A stretch of DNA of 31,591 bases from Prevotella sp. UBA4339 (GTDB lineage: Bacteria; Bacteroidota; Bacteroidia; Bacteroidales; Bacteroidaceae), in assembly GCA_002393725.1 (NCBI GenBank), contig DGTJ01000008.1:1-31591 (forward strand), written 5' to 3'. The number at the start of each line of letters is the position of its first letter. Position 1 is the stretch's first letter. Below are positions 7,349 through 16,369 of the stretch, one piece after another. A program made the position numbers and the translations under genes. Below the pieces are notes generated by a model. It had not been told where the DNA came from. It worked only from the letters and a program-made list of their open reading frames with translations, and did not search any database.

Positions 7349-8008
7349 TCAATATTCGCCCCACTGACGGCGAATTTCATCACGATCAACCTCGTCAATA
7401 AGTATCTCTGCCAAAGCATAGACCACCTCATTGGGCACCAGGAAGCGGGTATCAGCAGAGTGAGGGTCGATGGAATGGAGGAAATGGTGCATCTCCCCCT
7501 TATAAACCTCGCGCATATGGCTATTAATGCCATTGTCTGACATCGTACAAGAATAGGTGACATTGGCCAGACGGTCGCAGAGTTTCACAAAGGGAGCATA
7601 AGGGGTCTCGCGTATACCTCTATAATACTTCTCCCCTGCCCTCTCAGCACGAGTACGCCCCTTGTCGTTTGTCAGCGCATAGACTATCTCTGTGGCTGTA
7701 AATGCCTGCTCTTCCGTAAGAAAACCTCTGCCTGTACGCATCACATCATTGTATGACTGACGGGCATCCTCGATACTGTCATGATAGTATCCTCCAAAAA
7801 ATAACGGCAGCACATCTTCCTCCGACCTGCAGACGAGATAGCCGAAATTGCTGATGCCATGAGCAACCATATCAAGATGGAACCCATAAGGAAGATTATC
7901 ACCATAAGTCTGGTTCACGCTCTGATGAAGCTCGTGAGCCGACTGACGTATCGCCTCTATCTTTGGGGCATACTTCTCTTCGTAAAACTTAAATTCCTCT
8001 CGTGTCAT
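7349..8008 (-). CDS. HD-domain phosphohydrolase, resembling the SpoT hydrolase fold
   Basis: This 219-residue soluble protein has HD-superfamily metal ligands: His44 in FHLDMVAHG, His76-Asp77 with Glu80-Asp81 in HDSIED, and Asp145 in VKLCDRLANV. The HDxxED plus KLxDRLxN arrangement is the one used by the (p)ppGpp hydrolase domain of RelA/SpoT and the small alarmone hydrolases. No synthetase, TGS or ACT domain follows. Alarmone hydrolysis is a reasonable guess and no more; nucleotide hydrolases of other kinds share the motif set. It is a single gene with its own promoter, divergent from the TSCPD/Nudix pair. Its 3' end lies 38 bases before the aromatic operon promoter, and no clear terminator is seen between them. 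Confidence 0.75.
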   Translation of the reverse strand: MTREEFKFYEEKYAPKIEAIRQSAHELHQSVNQTYGDNLPYGFHLDMVAHGISNFGYLVCRSEEDVLPLFFGGYYHDSIEDARQSYNDVMRTGRGFLTEEQAFTATEIVYALTNDKGRTRAERAGEKYYRGIRETPYAPFVKLCDRLANVTYSCTMSDNGINSHMREVYKGEMHHFLHSIDPHSADTRFLVPNEVVYALAEILIDEVDRDEIRRQWGEY

Positions 8009-8024
8009 AATCTGAATCTGGCTA

Positions 8025-8055
8025 CAAAAGTAATATAAATAAATAAGGTAACCAA
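8025..8055 (-). promoter_or_regulatory. Promoter of the HD-domain phosphohydrolase gene
   Basis: On the minus strand, TTG (8055-8053), a 20-base spacer and TACTTTTG (8032-8025) match the Bacteroidetes consensus. The start codon is at 8008, so the 5' untranslated region is only about 10 bases. Confidence 0.65.
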
Positions 8056-8083
8056 GTTTTTGCCGTTAAACTTCGTTACTTTC

Positions 8084-8114
8084 TTGCATGATTAAAGAAA
8101 TATGCATACCTTTG
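8084..8114 (+). promoter_or_regulatory. Promoter of the TSCPD/Nudix operon
   Basis: TTG (8084-8086), a 20-base spacer and TACCTTTG (8107-8114) match the Bacteroidetes consensus. It is arranged back to back with the promoter of the HD-domain gene, 28 bases away, so the two could share regulation. Confidence 0.7.
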
Positions 8115-8142
8115 CAGCAAATTACAAAAGCATTCAGCAGAT

Positions 8143-8415
8143 ATGAAGACAAAACATATACAATATGAAACCCACGGCACATGCTCAAAGATAATTGATG
8201 TGACTGCCGATGAGAACAACGTAATACAGCAAGTATTTTTCCTTGGAGGATGCAACGGCAATCTTCAGGGTATCAGCCAACTGGTAAGAGGGCAGCATAT
8301 AGACGATGTAATCCCAAAGATCGATGGCATACGCTGTGGAGCAAAAGGCACATCTTGCCCCGACCAGCTGTGCCGCGCACTCGAACAGTTGAAAAATGCC
8401 CCATTAGAAGACTAA
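8143..8415 (+). CDS. TSCPD domain protein (TIGR03905-like)
   Basis: This 90-residue protein is almost entirely a TSCPD domain, with the signature T-S-C-P-D at 70-74. It has five cysteines (14, 37, 65, 72, 77) that could bind metal. The same domain occurs at the C-terminus of B12-dependent ribonucleotide reductases, but this is a stand-alone protein of unknown function. It is the first gene of a two-gene operon, and a Nudix hydrolase gene starts 7 bases after its stop. A nucleotide-related role is conceivable from the partner but is not shown by the sequence. Confidence 0.85.
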   Translation: MKTKHIQYETHGTCSKIIDVTADENNVIQQVFFLGGCNGNLQGISQLVRGQHIDDVIPKIDGIRCGAKGTSCPDQLCRALEQLKNAPLED

Positions 8416-8422
8416 CTCGATT

Positions 8423-8923
8423 ATGAAAGACAACCTCAAGGAGCGTTTCCCGATAGTCGATGAATACGGCAATGTGACAGGTGCTGCCACAAGGGGAGAA
8501 TGCCACAATGGTTCGAAACTACTCCACCCAGTGGTACATCTCCATGTATTCAACTCTCGTGGAGAGGTGTATCTGCAGAAACGGCCTGAATGGAAGGACA
8601 TCCAGCCAGGAAAGTGGGATACTGCCGTTGGTGGTCACATGGATTATGGTGAGACTCCTGAAGAGGCATTAAGGAGAGAAGTCAGCGAGGAACTCGGCAT
8701 CACCGACTTCGAACCAGAGCGAATCGGCAAGTATGTATTCGAGAGTGCCCGTGAGCGTGAGTTGGTTTACGTAAACAGCACCACATACGACGGAGAGATC
8801 CATCCGTCTGAGCAAGAACTTGACGGAGGCCGCTTCTGGACTATAGACGAGATTCGCGATGCCATAGGAAAAGAGAAACTCACTCCCAACTTTGAGAGTG
8901 AGTTCCAGAAATTCTTCCTTTAA
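8423..8923 (+). CDS. Nudix hydrolase (YfcD/IPP isomerase-like subfamily)
   Basis: This 166-residue protein has a complete Nudix box. Gly71, Glu77, Arg85-Glu86, Glu89-Glu90 and Gly92-Ile93 fit G-x5-E-x7-R-E-U-x-E-E-x-G-U. The N-terminal part (FPIVDEYGNVTG, then LHPVVHLHVFNSRGEVYLQKR) resembles the isopentenyl-diphosphate isomerase/YfcD branch, whose substrates are mostly unassigned. A complete Nudix box indicates Mg-dependent hydrolysis of a nucleoside diphosphate linked to another group. It is second in an operon with the TSCPD gene. The convergent SDR gene ends 13 bases downstream, and I see no terminator in that gap. Confidence 0.88.
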   Translation: MKDNLKERFPIVDEYGNVTGAATRGECHNGSKLLHPVVHLHVFNSRGEVYLQKRPEWKDIQPGKWDTAVGGHMDYGETPEEALRREVSEELGITDFEPERIGKYVFESARERELVYVNSTTYDGEIHPSEQELDGGRFWTIDEIRDAIGKEKLTPNFESEFQKFFL

Positions 8924-8936
8924 GACTACGCGCCTC

Positions 8937-9692
8937 TTATTTCCTTACGATGACGCTGCCGCTGGCCTGATGAGTGGCTAGTATAAGCACTTCTGCAATC
9001 TGAACATGCTCAGGTGCATTGGCTGCATACACGGCCACGTCGGCAATATCGTCGCCTGTGAGAGGCTTGATACCTTTATAGACATTGGCGGCACGCTCTT
9101 CATCCCCACGAAAACGGATATTGCTGAAGTTTGTCTCTACAAGCCCTGGCTTAAGGTTTGTAACACGAACAGCGGTATTTGCCACATCGATACGGAGTCC
9201 GTCAGTAAGAGCCTTAACGGCTGCCTTGGTAGCACAATAGACGTTTCCTCCTGCATACGCTGCATCGCCTGCCACAGAACCGACATTTATAATATGACCG
9301 CTGTTGCGCTCAATCATACCTGGTACCACTAAGCGAGTCATCGTGAGCAGACCCTTTATATTGGTATCAATCATTATCTCCCACTCGTCTAAGTCTCCAA
9401 CGTATTCTGCTTCCAGACCCAATGCAAGGCCTGCATTATTGACAAGCACATCAATCTTCTTCCACTCGTCAGGCAGACTCTCGATAGCCGTTTTAGCTGC
9501 CTCACGATCCCTAACGTCAAAAACGAGTGTCAGCACTTCTGTGCCTTTTGCCTCAAGCTCGCTCTTTATATCTTCCAATTTCTGTACGTTCCTGCCTGTG
9601 AGTATTACCCTGTCGCCATTGGCAGCGAACTTGCGTGCACATCCGAGACCTATTCCGCTCGTAGCACCTGTGATAAGAATTGTCTTTTTCAT
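8937..9692 (-). CDS. Short-chain dehydrogenase/reductase (YdfG-like)
   Basis: This 251-residue classical SDR has the nucleotide loop TGATSGIG (8-15), NNAG (85-88), catalytic Ser139 and the Y152-x3-K156 pair in VYCATKAAV. Motif wording and length match the YdfG group of NADP-dependent 3-hydroxy acid/serine dehydrogenases. The true substrate cannot be settled by reading. Its ATG overlaps the stop codon of the methionine sulfoxide reductase gene as ATGA, so it is the last gene of the four-gene minus-strand operon starting near 13.7 kb. Confidence 0.9.
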   Translation of the reverse strand: MKKTILITGATSGIGLGCARKFAANGDRVILTGRNVQKLEDIKSELEAKGTEVLTLVFDVRDREAAKTAIESLPDEWKKIDVLVNNAGLALGLEAEYVGDLDEWEIMIDTNIKGLLTMTRLVVPGMIERNSGHIINVGSVAGDAAYAGGNVYCATKAAVKALTDGLRIDVANTAVRVTNLKPGLVETNFSNIRFRGDEERAANVYKGIKPLTGDDIADVAVYAANAPEHVQIAEVLILATHQASGSVIVRK

Positions 9693-10153
9693 ATAGTTGA
9701 ATCCAGTTGTTTGTTTATTTGTTCGCAGATAATTTCCAAATACTTACGGTCTGTTTCATCAAAAGTAGCAAGTTCTTTGCTGTCGATATCAAGCACAGCA
9801 AGGACATCACCTGATGCAGAGATTACAGGCACCACGATCTCAGAACGAGAGAGGCTGCTGCACGCGATATGCCCTGGGAACTGCTCTACATCAGGGACTA
9901 CAATAGTATTCTTCTGCCTCCACGCTGAGCCGCATACCCCTCTCCCGTATGCAATATGCATGCATGCGACAGGCCCCTGAAACGGTCCAAGCACCAATTC
10001 ATCACCAACTACACGATAGAAACCAGTCCAAAAGAATCCCATCGTCTCATGGATGGCGGCACAGACAGTGGCCATTACGGCCACACTGTCTGTCTCACCA
10101 TCTATAAGACTGTGAATCTGATCTGTCAGCAGACGGTATTTCTCCTCTTTCAT
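9689..10153 (-). CDS. msrC: Free methionine-(R)-sulfoxide reductase (GAF domain)
   Basis: It reduces free, not protein-bound, methionine-(R)-sulfoxide. The 154 residues form a single GAF domain with three cysteines at 64 (PVACMHI), 74 (GRGVCGS) and 98 (HIACSS). The spacings of 10 and 24 residues are those of the known active-site cysteines of the E. coli enzyme (84, 94, 118). All catalytic thiols are therefore present. Both ends overlap neighbours by 4 bases: its start overlaps the M3 peptidase stop and its stop overlaps the SDR start. This implies coupled translation in an operon otherwise made of exported peptidases and a dehydrogenase. Confidence 0.92.
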   Translation of the reverse strand: MKEEKYRLLTDQIHSLIDGETDSVAVMATVCAAIHETMGFFWTGFYRVVGDELVLGPFQGPVACMHIAYGRGVCGSAWRQKNTIVVPDVEQFPGHIACSSLSRSEIVVPVISASGDVLAVLDIDSKELATFDETDRKYLEIICEQINKQLDSTI

Positions 10154-12264
10154 AATCCTCTTGCTTTAAGCAGACTCGATGCATCAGGCTGAGTCATACC
10201 AGTGAAGTCTGTAAACATCTGCATCAGATCGCCTGTATTCCCTCGGCTCAGTATCTTGTCGCGCATATCCTGACCCGTCTCTGGCTTCAACGCTCCTCGC
10301 TTAGCAAAAACATCAGCGATATTCACTGCCAGCACTTCTGTCCAGAGATAACTATAGTAACCGGCTGCATAACCACCGCCCCAAACATGATTAAAGTAAC
10401 TTGTGCTGTAACGTGGAGGTATCTGCGGATTTAGCAGACCTATCTGGCGCAGGGCCTCTGTCTCAAATTCTGCAGCCTTATCTGCAGTAGGAATATCCTT
10501 AGACGGGAGCATATGCCAAGCAAGGTCGAGACATGTAGCAGCAAGATTCTCACCAAGAGCGTAAGCAGTCTGGAAACTGATGCTCTTAAGCATTCGCTCC
10601 TTCAGGTCGGCTGGCATCGGCTCTCCTGTATCGCAATGAAGAGCATAATGGTCGAAGATCTCAGGAATCGAAGCAAATGACTCATTAAACTGTGAAGGCA
10701 TCTCCACAAAGTCACGAGCCACACTGGTTCCACTGAGGCGATTGTACTGACAATCAGAGAGGATACCATGAAGAGCATGTCCAAACTCGTGGAACAAAGT
10801 GGTCACCTCGTCCCATGTAAGCAGCGACGGCTTGCCTTCAGGAGCTTTGGCATTATTGCACACATTAAATATTATAGGCATCTGGTTCCGCTGGCGGCTC
10901 TGCTTCTGGAAGCCGTCCATCCAAGCTCCACCACGCTTTGTAGGACGACGGAAATAGTCACAATAGAAGAGAGCTTTACTCTTGCCATCCTTATCGATTA
11001 CCTCGAAGGCTTTCATGTCAGGATGATACAGGGGGATGTCAGTACGTTGCTTGAAGGTAAGACCGTAGACACGACTTGCTGCATAGAACACTCCATTGAC
11101 AAGCACACTGTCTACATTGAAGTACGGCTTTACCTCATCGTCCGACACGTTGAGGAGCTCTTTCTTCATCTTTGCAGAGTAGTAGAAGCGGTCGTAAGGC
11201 TGAAGCTGGAAGTCCTGTCCCTGAGTTTTACGGGCAAAGTCTTCTATTGCCTTTGTCTCAGCATCTGCCTTTGGGGAATACTGGCTGATAAGATTCTTAA
11301 GGAAAGCATAAACATTGTCAGGAGTCTTAGCCATTGTATTATCCAACGAATAAGAAGCATAGTTTGGATAGCCCATAATCTCAGCCTGTTCAGCACGCAG
11401 TTTAGCAATCTCACAGACAATAGAGTAGGTATTGAACTTGCCTGTTCCGTCAGCGCGATGAACAGATGCTTCGAAGACCTTCTTGCGCAACTCACGATTG
11501 TCGAGACTGGCAAGAATAGCCTGCTGAGTAGTGTTTACAATGACTATAGCGTAAGGAGCCTTCTTACCTCTGCTCTCTGCATCCTTTGCACACTGGGCGA
11601 CATCGGCTTCACTTAATCCGGCCAGGTCTTCCTTCTTATCCACCCATACCACAGCGTTGTTAGTGGCCTCTGGCAGAACATCACCCCACTTCTGCTGCAG
11701 GTCGGATATTTTCTTGTTTATCTCCTTCATACGTTCCATCTTGTCGTTAGGCAAAAGAGCGCCTTTACGAACGAATGCCTTGTATATCTCTTCCAAAAGC
11801 TTCTGGTCTTCACCTTGAAGGGTATCATGCTCCTTATCGTAGACCTGACGGATACGCTCGAAAAGCTGCTTATTGAACATTATCTCGTTATCGAGGTCAG
11901 TGAGCATCGGCTGGACTTTCTTTTCAATCTCACCCAATTCTGGTGTCTTGTCTGCCTCTACGAGTGCAAAGAACACACGGCTCACACGGTCGAGCATACG
12001 ACCACTCTCCTCGTAGGCAAGAATGGTATTCTCGAAGGATGCTGAATCAGGACACTCTACGATTTTCTGTATATTATCCCGTTGCTGCTGAATAGCTGCC
12101 TCAAAAGCTGGCATATAGTCAGAAGTCTGGATTTTACTGAAATCTGGAGCACCAAATGGCAGTGAACTTTCCTGCATAAGAGGATTTTCACGCTGTGACT
12201 GTTGGCAAGCACTAAACGTCATAGTTACTGAAGCTGCAATAGCTAATAAATATTCCTTTTTCAT
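10150..12264 (-). CDS. dcp: M3 family metallopeptidase lipoprotein (Dcp-like peptidyl-dipeptidase)
   Basis: This is a 704-residue peptidase of the thimet oligopeptidase/Dcp family. The zinc motif HEFGH is at 492-496, followed downstream by NESFASIPE, which supplies a further acidic ligand candidate. The N-terminus is a lipoprotein signal peptide with lipobox F-S-A-C, the lipidated Cys being residue 20. It should therefore be anchored to a membrane in the envelope, unlike the cytoplasmic E. coli Dcp. I start at the ATG at 12264 because the signal begins there; a frame-extending ATG lies at 12276. It follows the C1 peptidase gene by 29 bases and overlaps msrC by 4. It probably trims peptides to dipeptides together with the C1 enzyme. 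Confidence 0.9.
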   Translation of the reverse strand: MKKEYLLAIAASVTMTFSACQQSQRENPLMQESSLPFGAPDFSKIQTSDYMPAFEAAIQQQRDNIQKIVECPDSASFENTILAYEESGRMLDRVSRVFFALVEADKTPELGEIEKKVQPMLTDLDNEIMFNKQLFERIRQVYDKEHDTLQGEDQKLLEEIYKAFVRKGALLPNDKMERMKEINKKISDLQQKWGDVLPEATNNAVVWVDKKEDLAGLSEADVAQCAKDAESRGKKAPYAIVIVNTTQQAILASLDNRELRKKVFEASVHRADGTGKFNTYSIVCEIAKLRAEQAEIMGYPNYASYSLDNTMAKTPDNVYAFLKNLISQYSPKADAETKAIEDFARKTQGQDFQLQPYDRFYYSAKMKKELLNVSDDEVKPYFNVDSVLVNGVFYAASRVYGLTFKQRTDIPLYHPDMKAFEVIDKDGKSKALFYCDYFRRPTKRGGAWMDGFQKQSRQRNQMPIIFNVCNNAKAPEGKPSLLTWDEVTTLFHEFGHALHGILSDCQYNRLSGTSVARDFVEMPSQFNESFASIPEIFDHYALHCDTGEPMPADLKERMLKSISFQTAYALGENLAATCLDLAWHMLPSKDIPTADKAAEFETEALRQIGLLNPQIPPRYSTSYFNHVWGGGYAAGYYSYLWTEVLAVNIADVFAKRGALKPETGQDMRDKILSRGNTGDLMQMFTDFTGMTQPDASSLLKARGL

Positions 12265-12293
12265 TTGTATGTACATCTTTATTTAAATAGAAA

Positions 12294-13700
12294 TCACTCG
12301 TCGGGCAAGAAGAGAGGATCGTCTTGAGTCAGCATAATAGGAGCTGTTTCGAAGGCTTTGATAATAGCCTCTGAAGCATATTTCTTATTGACAACAAGAC
12401 GGAACATATATTCACGGAACCAGTCGGCAGTCATGATAAGATATCCCTTCTGGCCGCTATCAGCACCCCAGGAGTTTTCAACCTTCCACTTCACAGGATT
12501 ACCCTGAGCATCAAGATCAACGGCTGTAAGAGTCATTGCATGAGTAGAACCACTATCAAATGTTGAGATACGCTGAGCCTTGTTCATACCAAAAGTGGTA
12601 TCGAAAAGTGAACCGTAGTCGAAATTATCGAGCGATGCATAGCCACGCTTGCGATCAAGCAACTTACCTACATCATAAGAACTGTACATCTTACGTCCGT
12701 CCTTAAGCGACGCTATGGCGAGTTTCTCGATCTCTTCCATAGGAAGGTTGAGATATTTCCAGTTTGTGCCGTCATAAGTATGACGATCATACTCCACCTC
12801 GTAAGTCTTGAAGTACTCTCTGCGAGGGTCGTTCATCACCATGATGAATGAACCGGAAATAGGTCCTCCTACAACTTCCTTATAGAATGACAGAGGTGTA
12901 TACTCCTTTGGCTGTCCAAGGGGCTTGCCGTTTTTGTCTTTGAAAGTATAGGTGAATTTCTGAACAGGCGAACCAAGTGTCATCTCCAACATGTGATAAA
13001 TCTGACTGAGCATCTTGGTCTTTGCCTTGTTGATTGCGGCAGTACTCTGCTTCTTTGCTACCATATCACGCAGTTCAAGTCCGAACTCACGCAACTTGGA
13101 GGAAATGAGACTACGAGCCTTCGACGTGCTGTTGCTGGTAAATGTCTCTGGCTGAACGTCAGAAGGTACAAGACCATACTTGGGTGCCAAGTCGGCAACA
13201 CCACAGAATGTGCCGCCATCACCAATAGGATGATGGAAGAAGAACTGAACCAGTGGGTCTTCGATAGGTTTCTTGGCTGACTCAATGACTCCCTGAAGCA
13301 TCAGGTTAGACTTTTCCAGCTGGTCCCAGAAGAAGAGATAGGCCTGAGAGAACTCTATGCTGACAGAATCGTGTTTCAACATATAATTAGAGCGAAGCAC
13401 GTTAAGTCCGCTGAACATCCAGCAACGACCAGAAGACTTCTGGTTTGTGATGCTCTGCTTGCGCGTCTCAATGCTGAAGTTATTGTCTATCGGACGAGCT
13501 GCGACCTGATAGTTCTTTGCCAGATCATCGATGCTCAAGCCGCTGACAGCATTCAGAAGTGCCTTGTTGACAGGATTCTGCTGCTGCTCTTTCTGAATGT
13601 CCTGCAACATCTGCTGCGAGATGCCGCCATTCTTTGTCTGAGCAGAAACGGCCACCATTCCGCCTGCCAGACACAGGATAAAAAGAATTTTTTTCTTCAT
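12294..13700 (-). CDS. Exported C1 family aminopeptidase (bleomycin hydrolase/PepC-like)
   Basis: This 468-residue papain-fold peptidase of the C1B branch has catalytic Cys93 (SGRCWMFSG), His387 (STHAMTL) and Asn409 (VENSWG) in the usual order. A signal peptide (residues 1-20, MKKKILFILC...VSA) indicates export, whereas classical PepC is cytoplasmic. C1B enzymes are usually aminopeptidases acting on short peptides. It opens a minus-strand operon continuing into the M3 peptidase lipoprotein, suggesting extracytoplasmic peptide processing. A -7 box lies about 30 bases upstream of the ATG. Confidence 0.9.
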   Translation of the reverse strand: MKKKILFILCLAGGMVAVSAQTKNGGISQQMLQDIQKEQQQNPVNKALLNAVSGLSIDDLAKNYQVAARPIDNNFSIETRKQSITNQKSSGRCWMFSGLNVLRSNYMLKHDSVSIEFSQAYLFFWDQLEKSNLMLQGVIESAKKPIEDPLVQFFFHHPIGDGGTFCGVADLAPKYGLVPSDVQPETFTSNSTSKARSLISSKLREFGLELRDMVAKKQSTAAINKAKTKMLSQIYHMLEMTLGSPVQKFTYTFKDKNGKPLGQPKEYTPLSFYKEVVGGPISGSFIMVMNDPRREYFKTYEVEYDRHTYDGTNWKYLNLPMEEIEKLAIASLKDGRKMYSSYDVGKLLDRKRGYASLDNFDYGSLFDTTFGMNKAQRISTFDSGSTHAMTLTAVDLDAQGNPVKWKVENSWGADSGQKGYLIMTADWFREYMFRLVVNKKYASEAIIKAFETAPIMLTQDDPLFLPDE

Positions 13701-13730
13701 ACGATTATAGTTAAGTTGTTATTATGGGCA

Positions 13731-13738
13731 CAAAGATA
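13731..13738 (-). promoter_or_regulatory. Probable -7 box of the C1 peptidase operon
   Basis: On the minus strand TATCTTTG fits the TAnnTTTG -7 consensus and lies 31 bases before the start codon. I see no convincing -33 TTG at the usual distance. Confidence 0.5.
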
Positions 13739-13791
13739 CGAAAAAAAACTCAAAAAACATACATTAATAAGTGAAATTGGATTTTTTTATG

Positions 13792-13799
13792 TACTTTTG
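13792..13799 (+). promoter_or_regulatory. Probable -7 box of the clpS-clpA-aat operon
   Basis: TACTTTTG fits the TAnnTTTG consensus. The clpS ATG at 13808 is so close that the transcript would be nearly leaderless. A -33 TTG at the normal spacing is not evident. Confidence 0.5.
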
Positions 13800-13807
13800 C
13801 AAACAAT

Positions 13808-14113
13808 ATGGCAAAGGAACAATCAGCAACAAGAACGAGACAGCGCATAGACCTCGATGAACCCCGCAGATGGAAAGTAACCATCTACAACGATGACTTC
13901 ACAACGATGGAGTTCGTCGTAAAAATCCTGCGAGTAGTGTTTTTCAAGAATGAAACTGAGGCTGAGGCACTTATGCTAAAAGTGCACCACTCCGACAAAG
14001 CGGTGGTTGGCATCTACAGCTACGACATCGCTGTTTCGAAAGTTGACAAGGCTACAAAAATGGCTCAGAATGAAGGTTTCCCTCTTAGACTGACGTATGA
14101 ACCAGAAGAATAA
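13808..14113 (+). CDS. clpS: ATP-dependent Clp protease adaptor ClpS
   Basis: ClpS recognises N-degron residues (Leu, Phe, Tyr, Trp) and delivers the substrates to ClpA. The 101-residue protein has a short polar N-terminal tail and the core motif YNDDFTTMEFVVKIL, which forms the binding pocket. KVHHSDKAVVGIYSYDIA and the closing PLRLTYEPEE follow. Length and motifs are typical. It is first in an operon with clpA (9 bases downstream) and aat. All three cytoplasmic parts of the pathway would therefore be made together. Confidence 0.95.
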   Translation: MAKEQSATRTRQRIDLDEPRRWKVTIYNDDFTTMEFVVKILRVVFFKNETEAEALMLKVHHSDKAVVGIYSYDIAVSKVDKATKMAQNEGFPLRLTYEPEE

Positions 14114-14122
14114 GGAATAATC

Positions 14123-16369
14123 ATGGAAATCTACTATACACAAAAAGTCAACGAGGCTTTCAGCAAGATGCACGAGACTGCACAGAAATACAGGCATGAG
14201 TTTACCACTCCTGAGCATTTCGTGTATGCACTGACACAGCAATACGAGTTTAATATGGCTCTGATAGACTGCAATGTAGATGTCAACATCGTGCGTTACA
14301 GTCTGGAAGACTATTTTGAGAAAATGGAGAAAGTGCCTGAGGAATTCGGCAATTATACTATCAGTACAAGTGAACAGTTAAGAGAGTCGCTTGGAATCGC
14401 AGTTCGTATTGTCCAGAATTCAAGTGCTAATCTGATTTACGTTCCTCATATCGTCAAGGGCATATTGGAACTCGAGGAATCTTTCATTACATATCTTCTG
14501 AAAAACCTACTCGGTGACTGGCAACAAGATTTTCTCCGAATGCTTGTGGCACGATATGAAGATGACCACGATACCATCAGTCTTGAAGACAATGGGGAAG
14601 AGGCATCGGCTCCAAACAACAATGAAGCCCCTTGGCGAATGCTGGTGACATGTCTGAACGACACTTATATGAACCACAATCCGCTGATAGGAAGGCAAGA
14701 AGAATTACAACGCACGATTCAGGTGTTATGCCGTAAGGAGAAGAATAACCCGCTGCATATCGGAGAGCCAGGTGTTGGAAAGACAGCTATTGTATATGGG
14801 CTTGCACAGTTTATCGCATCTAACCGATGGGATGTCCCGAAACGACTGAAAGGCAGTAAGATATATCAGTTGGATCTTGGCACCCTGTTAGCAGGAACAC
14901 AGTTTCGTGGGGACTTCGAGAAACGTATCAAGGAAGTCATGGACGGAATTACCAATGAAGCTGACAATAATATCGTATATATTGACGAAATCCATAATCT
15001 TGTAGGTGCCGGAGGTAACAGTGAGGGCACGATGGATGCCTCGAATATGCTGAAGCCATATCTTGAGGCTGGAAATATACGATTCATAGGTTCAACGACT
15101 TATGAGGAATACAATCGCCACTTCTCGAAGTCAAAAGGTCTTGTGCGCAGATTCCAACAGATTGACATTGCCGAGCCTTCTCAAGAAGAAGCACTCGAGA
15201 TATTGAAGCAGTTAAAGAAAAATTACGAACAATATCATGGCGTTTATTATGCCGACAAAGCACTCGACTATGCTGTTACAGCAAGTGCAAAGTATATCAA
15301 CGAGCGTTTCCTCCCAGACAAGGCCATCGACCTTATTGATGAGGCTGGAGCCTATCGAGAGATACATCCAATAATAGGACAAAAACGTCAAACGGTAGAC
15401 AAAGCCCTGATAGCTGATATTCTGTCGAAGACCTGTAAGGTTAACGCACTTGCGACGAAAGAAGATGACAACTCTGCTCTTGAGACTCTTTATGAGCGTA
15501 TCAGCAATAAGATCTATGGGCAGAACGAAGCAGTACGGCAGGTGGTAGAGGCTGTTCAGATGGCTAAGGCAGGACTTCTGGATGACAACAAGCCTCTGGC
15601 ATCACTATTCTTTGTTGGTCCAACAGGTGTAGGAAAGACTGAAGTGGCAAGAGTACTTGCTCATGAACTTGGAATAGAGCTGATCAGATTCGATATGAGT
15701 GAATATACTGAGAAGCATACTGTAGCAAAACTGATAGGATCTCCAGCAGGATATGTAGGATATGAGGATGGAGGCTTGCTGACTGATGCTATCCGTAAGA
15801 CCCCCAACTGCGTACTGCTCCTCGACGAGATTGAAAAAGCGCATCAGGACATTTACAATATTCTTTTACAAGTGATGGACTATGCCAAGCTCACCGACAA
15901 TAAGGGGCGCAAGGCCGATTTCCGCAATGTGATACTCATCATGACGTCTAATGCCGGAGCACAATTTGCTAATCAGGCAAATATCGGTTTTTCTGGAAAT
16001 GTTTCACGGGGAGAGGCGATGCTTAAACAAGTGAAAAAGACCTTTAAGCCAGAATTTATCAACCGTCTCTCTGGCACTGTAGTGTTCAATGATATGGATA
16101 ATACAATGGCAACACTCATACTTCGCAAGAAACTTGGCGAGTTAAAGGAAAAACTTAAAGCAAAGAAAGTGAATATGACTCTCACTGACGAAGCATTCAA
16201 TTATCTTCTCAACGAAGGATTTACGAAAGAATACGGAGCCCGTGAGATGGATCGTGTCATAACAGGGAAACTGAAACCACTTTTGATGCGAGAGATACTA
16301 TTTGGCTCACTAAAAAAAGGAGGAAAGGCAGAAATAAAGATTGTTGACTCTCGTTTGTCTATCTGCTGA
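14123..16369 (+). CDS. clpA: ATP-dependent Clp protease ATP-binding subunit ClpA
   Basis: This 748-residue AAA+ unfoldase has a Clp N-terminal repeat domain (about 1-145), where ClpS docks. The first ATPase module has Walker A GEPGVGKT (214-221) and Walker B IVYIDEIHN. The second has GPTGVGKT and LLLDEIEKAH, with the family FDMSEYTEKH and GYVGYEDGG strings. An I-G-F tripeptide near residue 620 matches the loop that contacts ClpP, so the protein should act with a ClpP encoded elsewhere. There is no ClpB-type middle coiled coil, which supports ClpA over ClpB. Its TGA overlaps the aat ATG by one base. Confidence 0.95.
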   Translation: MEIYYTQKVNEAFSKMHETAQKYRHEFTTPEHFVYALTQQYEFNMALIDCNVDVNIVRYSLEDYFEKMEKVPEEFGNYTISTSEQLRESLGIAVRIVQNSSANLIYVPHIVKGILELEESFITYLLKNLLGDWQQDFLRMLVARYEDDHDTISLEDNGEEASAPNNNEAPWRMLVTCLNDTYMNHNPLIGRQEELQRTIQVLCRKEKNNPLHIGEPGVGKTAIVYGLAQFIASNRWDVPKRLKGSKIYQLDLGTLLAGTQFRGDFEKRIKEVMDGITNEADNNIVYIDEIHNLVGAGGNSEGTMDASNMLKPYLEAGNIRFIGSTTYEEYNRHFSKSKGLVRRFQQIDIAEPSQEEALEILKQLKKNYEQYHGVYYADKALDYAVTASAKYINERFLPDKAIDLIDEAGAYREIHPIIGQKRQTVDKALIADILSKTCKVNALATKEDDNSALETLYERISNKIYGQNEAVRQVVEAVQMAKAGLLDDNKPLASLFFVGPTGVGKTEVARVLAHELGIELIRFDMSEYTEKHTVAKLIGSPAGYVGYEDGGLLTDAIRKTPNCVLLLDEIEKAHQDIYNILLQVMDYAKLTDNKGRKADFRNVILIMTSNAGAQFANQANIGFSGNVSRGEAMLKQVKKTFKPEFINRLSGTVVFNDMDNTMATLILRKKLGELKEKLKAKKVNMTLTDEAFNYLLNEGFTKEYGAREMDRVITGKLKPLLMREILFGSLKKGGKAEIKIVDSRLSIC

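Noticed and set aside
10768..11616. A 282-codon plus-strand frame inside the M3 peptidase gene
   Set aside because: The M3 gene is continuous on the other strand with a correct HEFGH site; this is a shadow frame.
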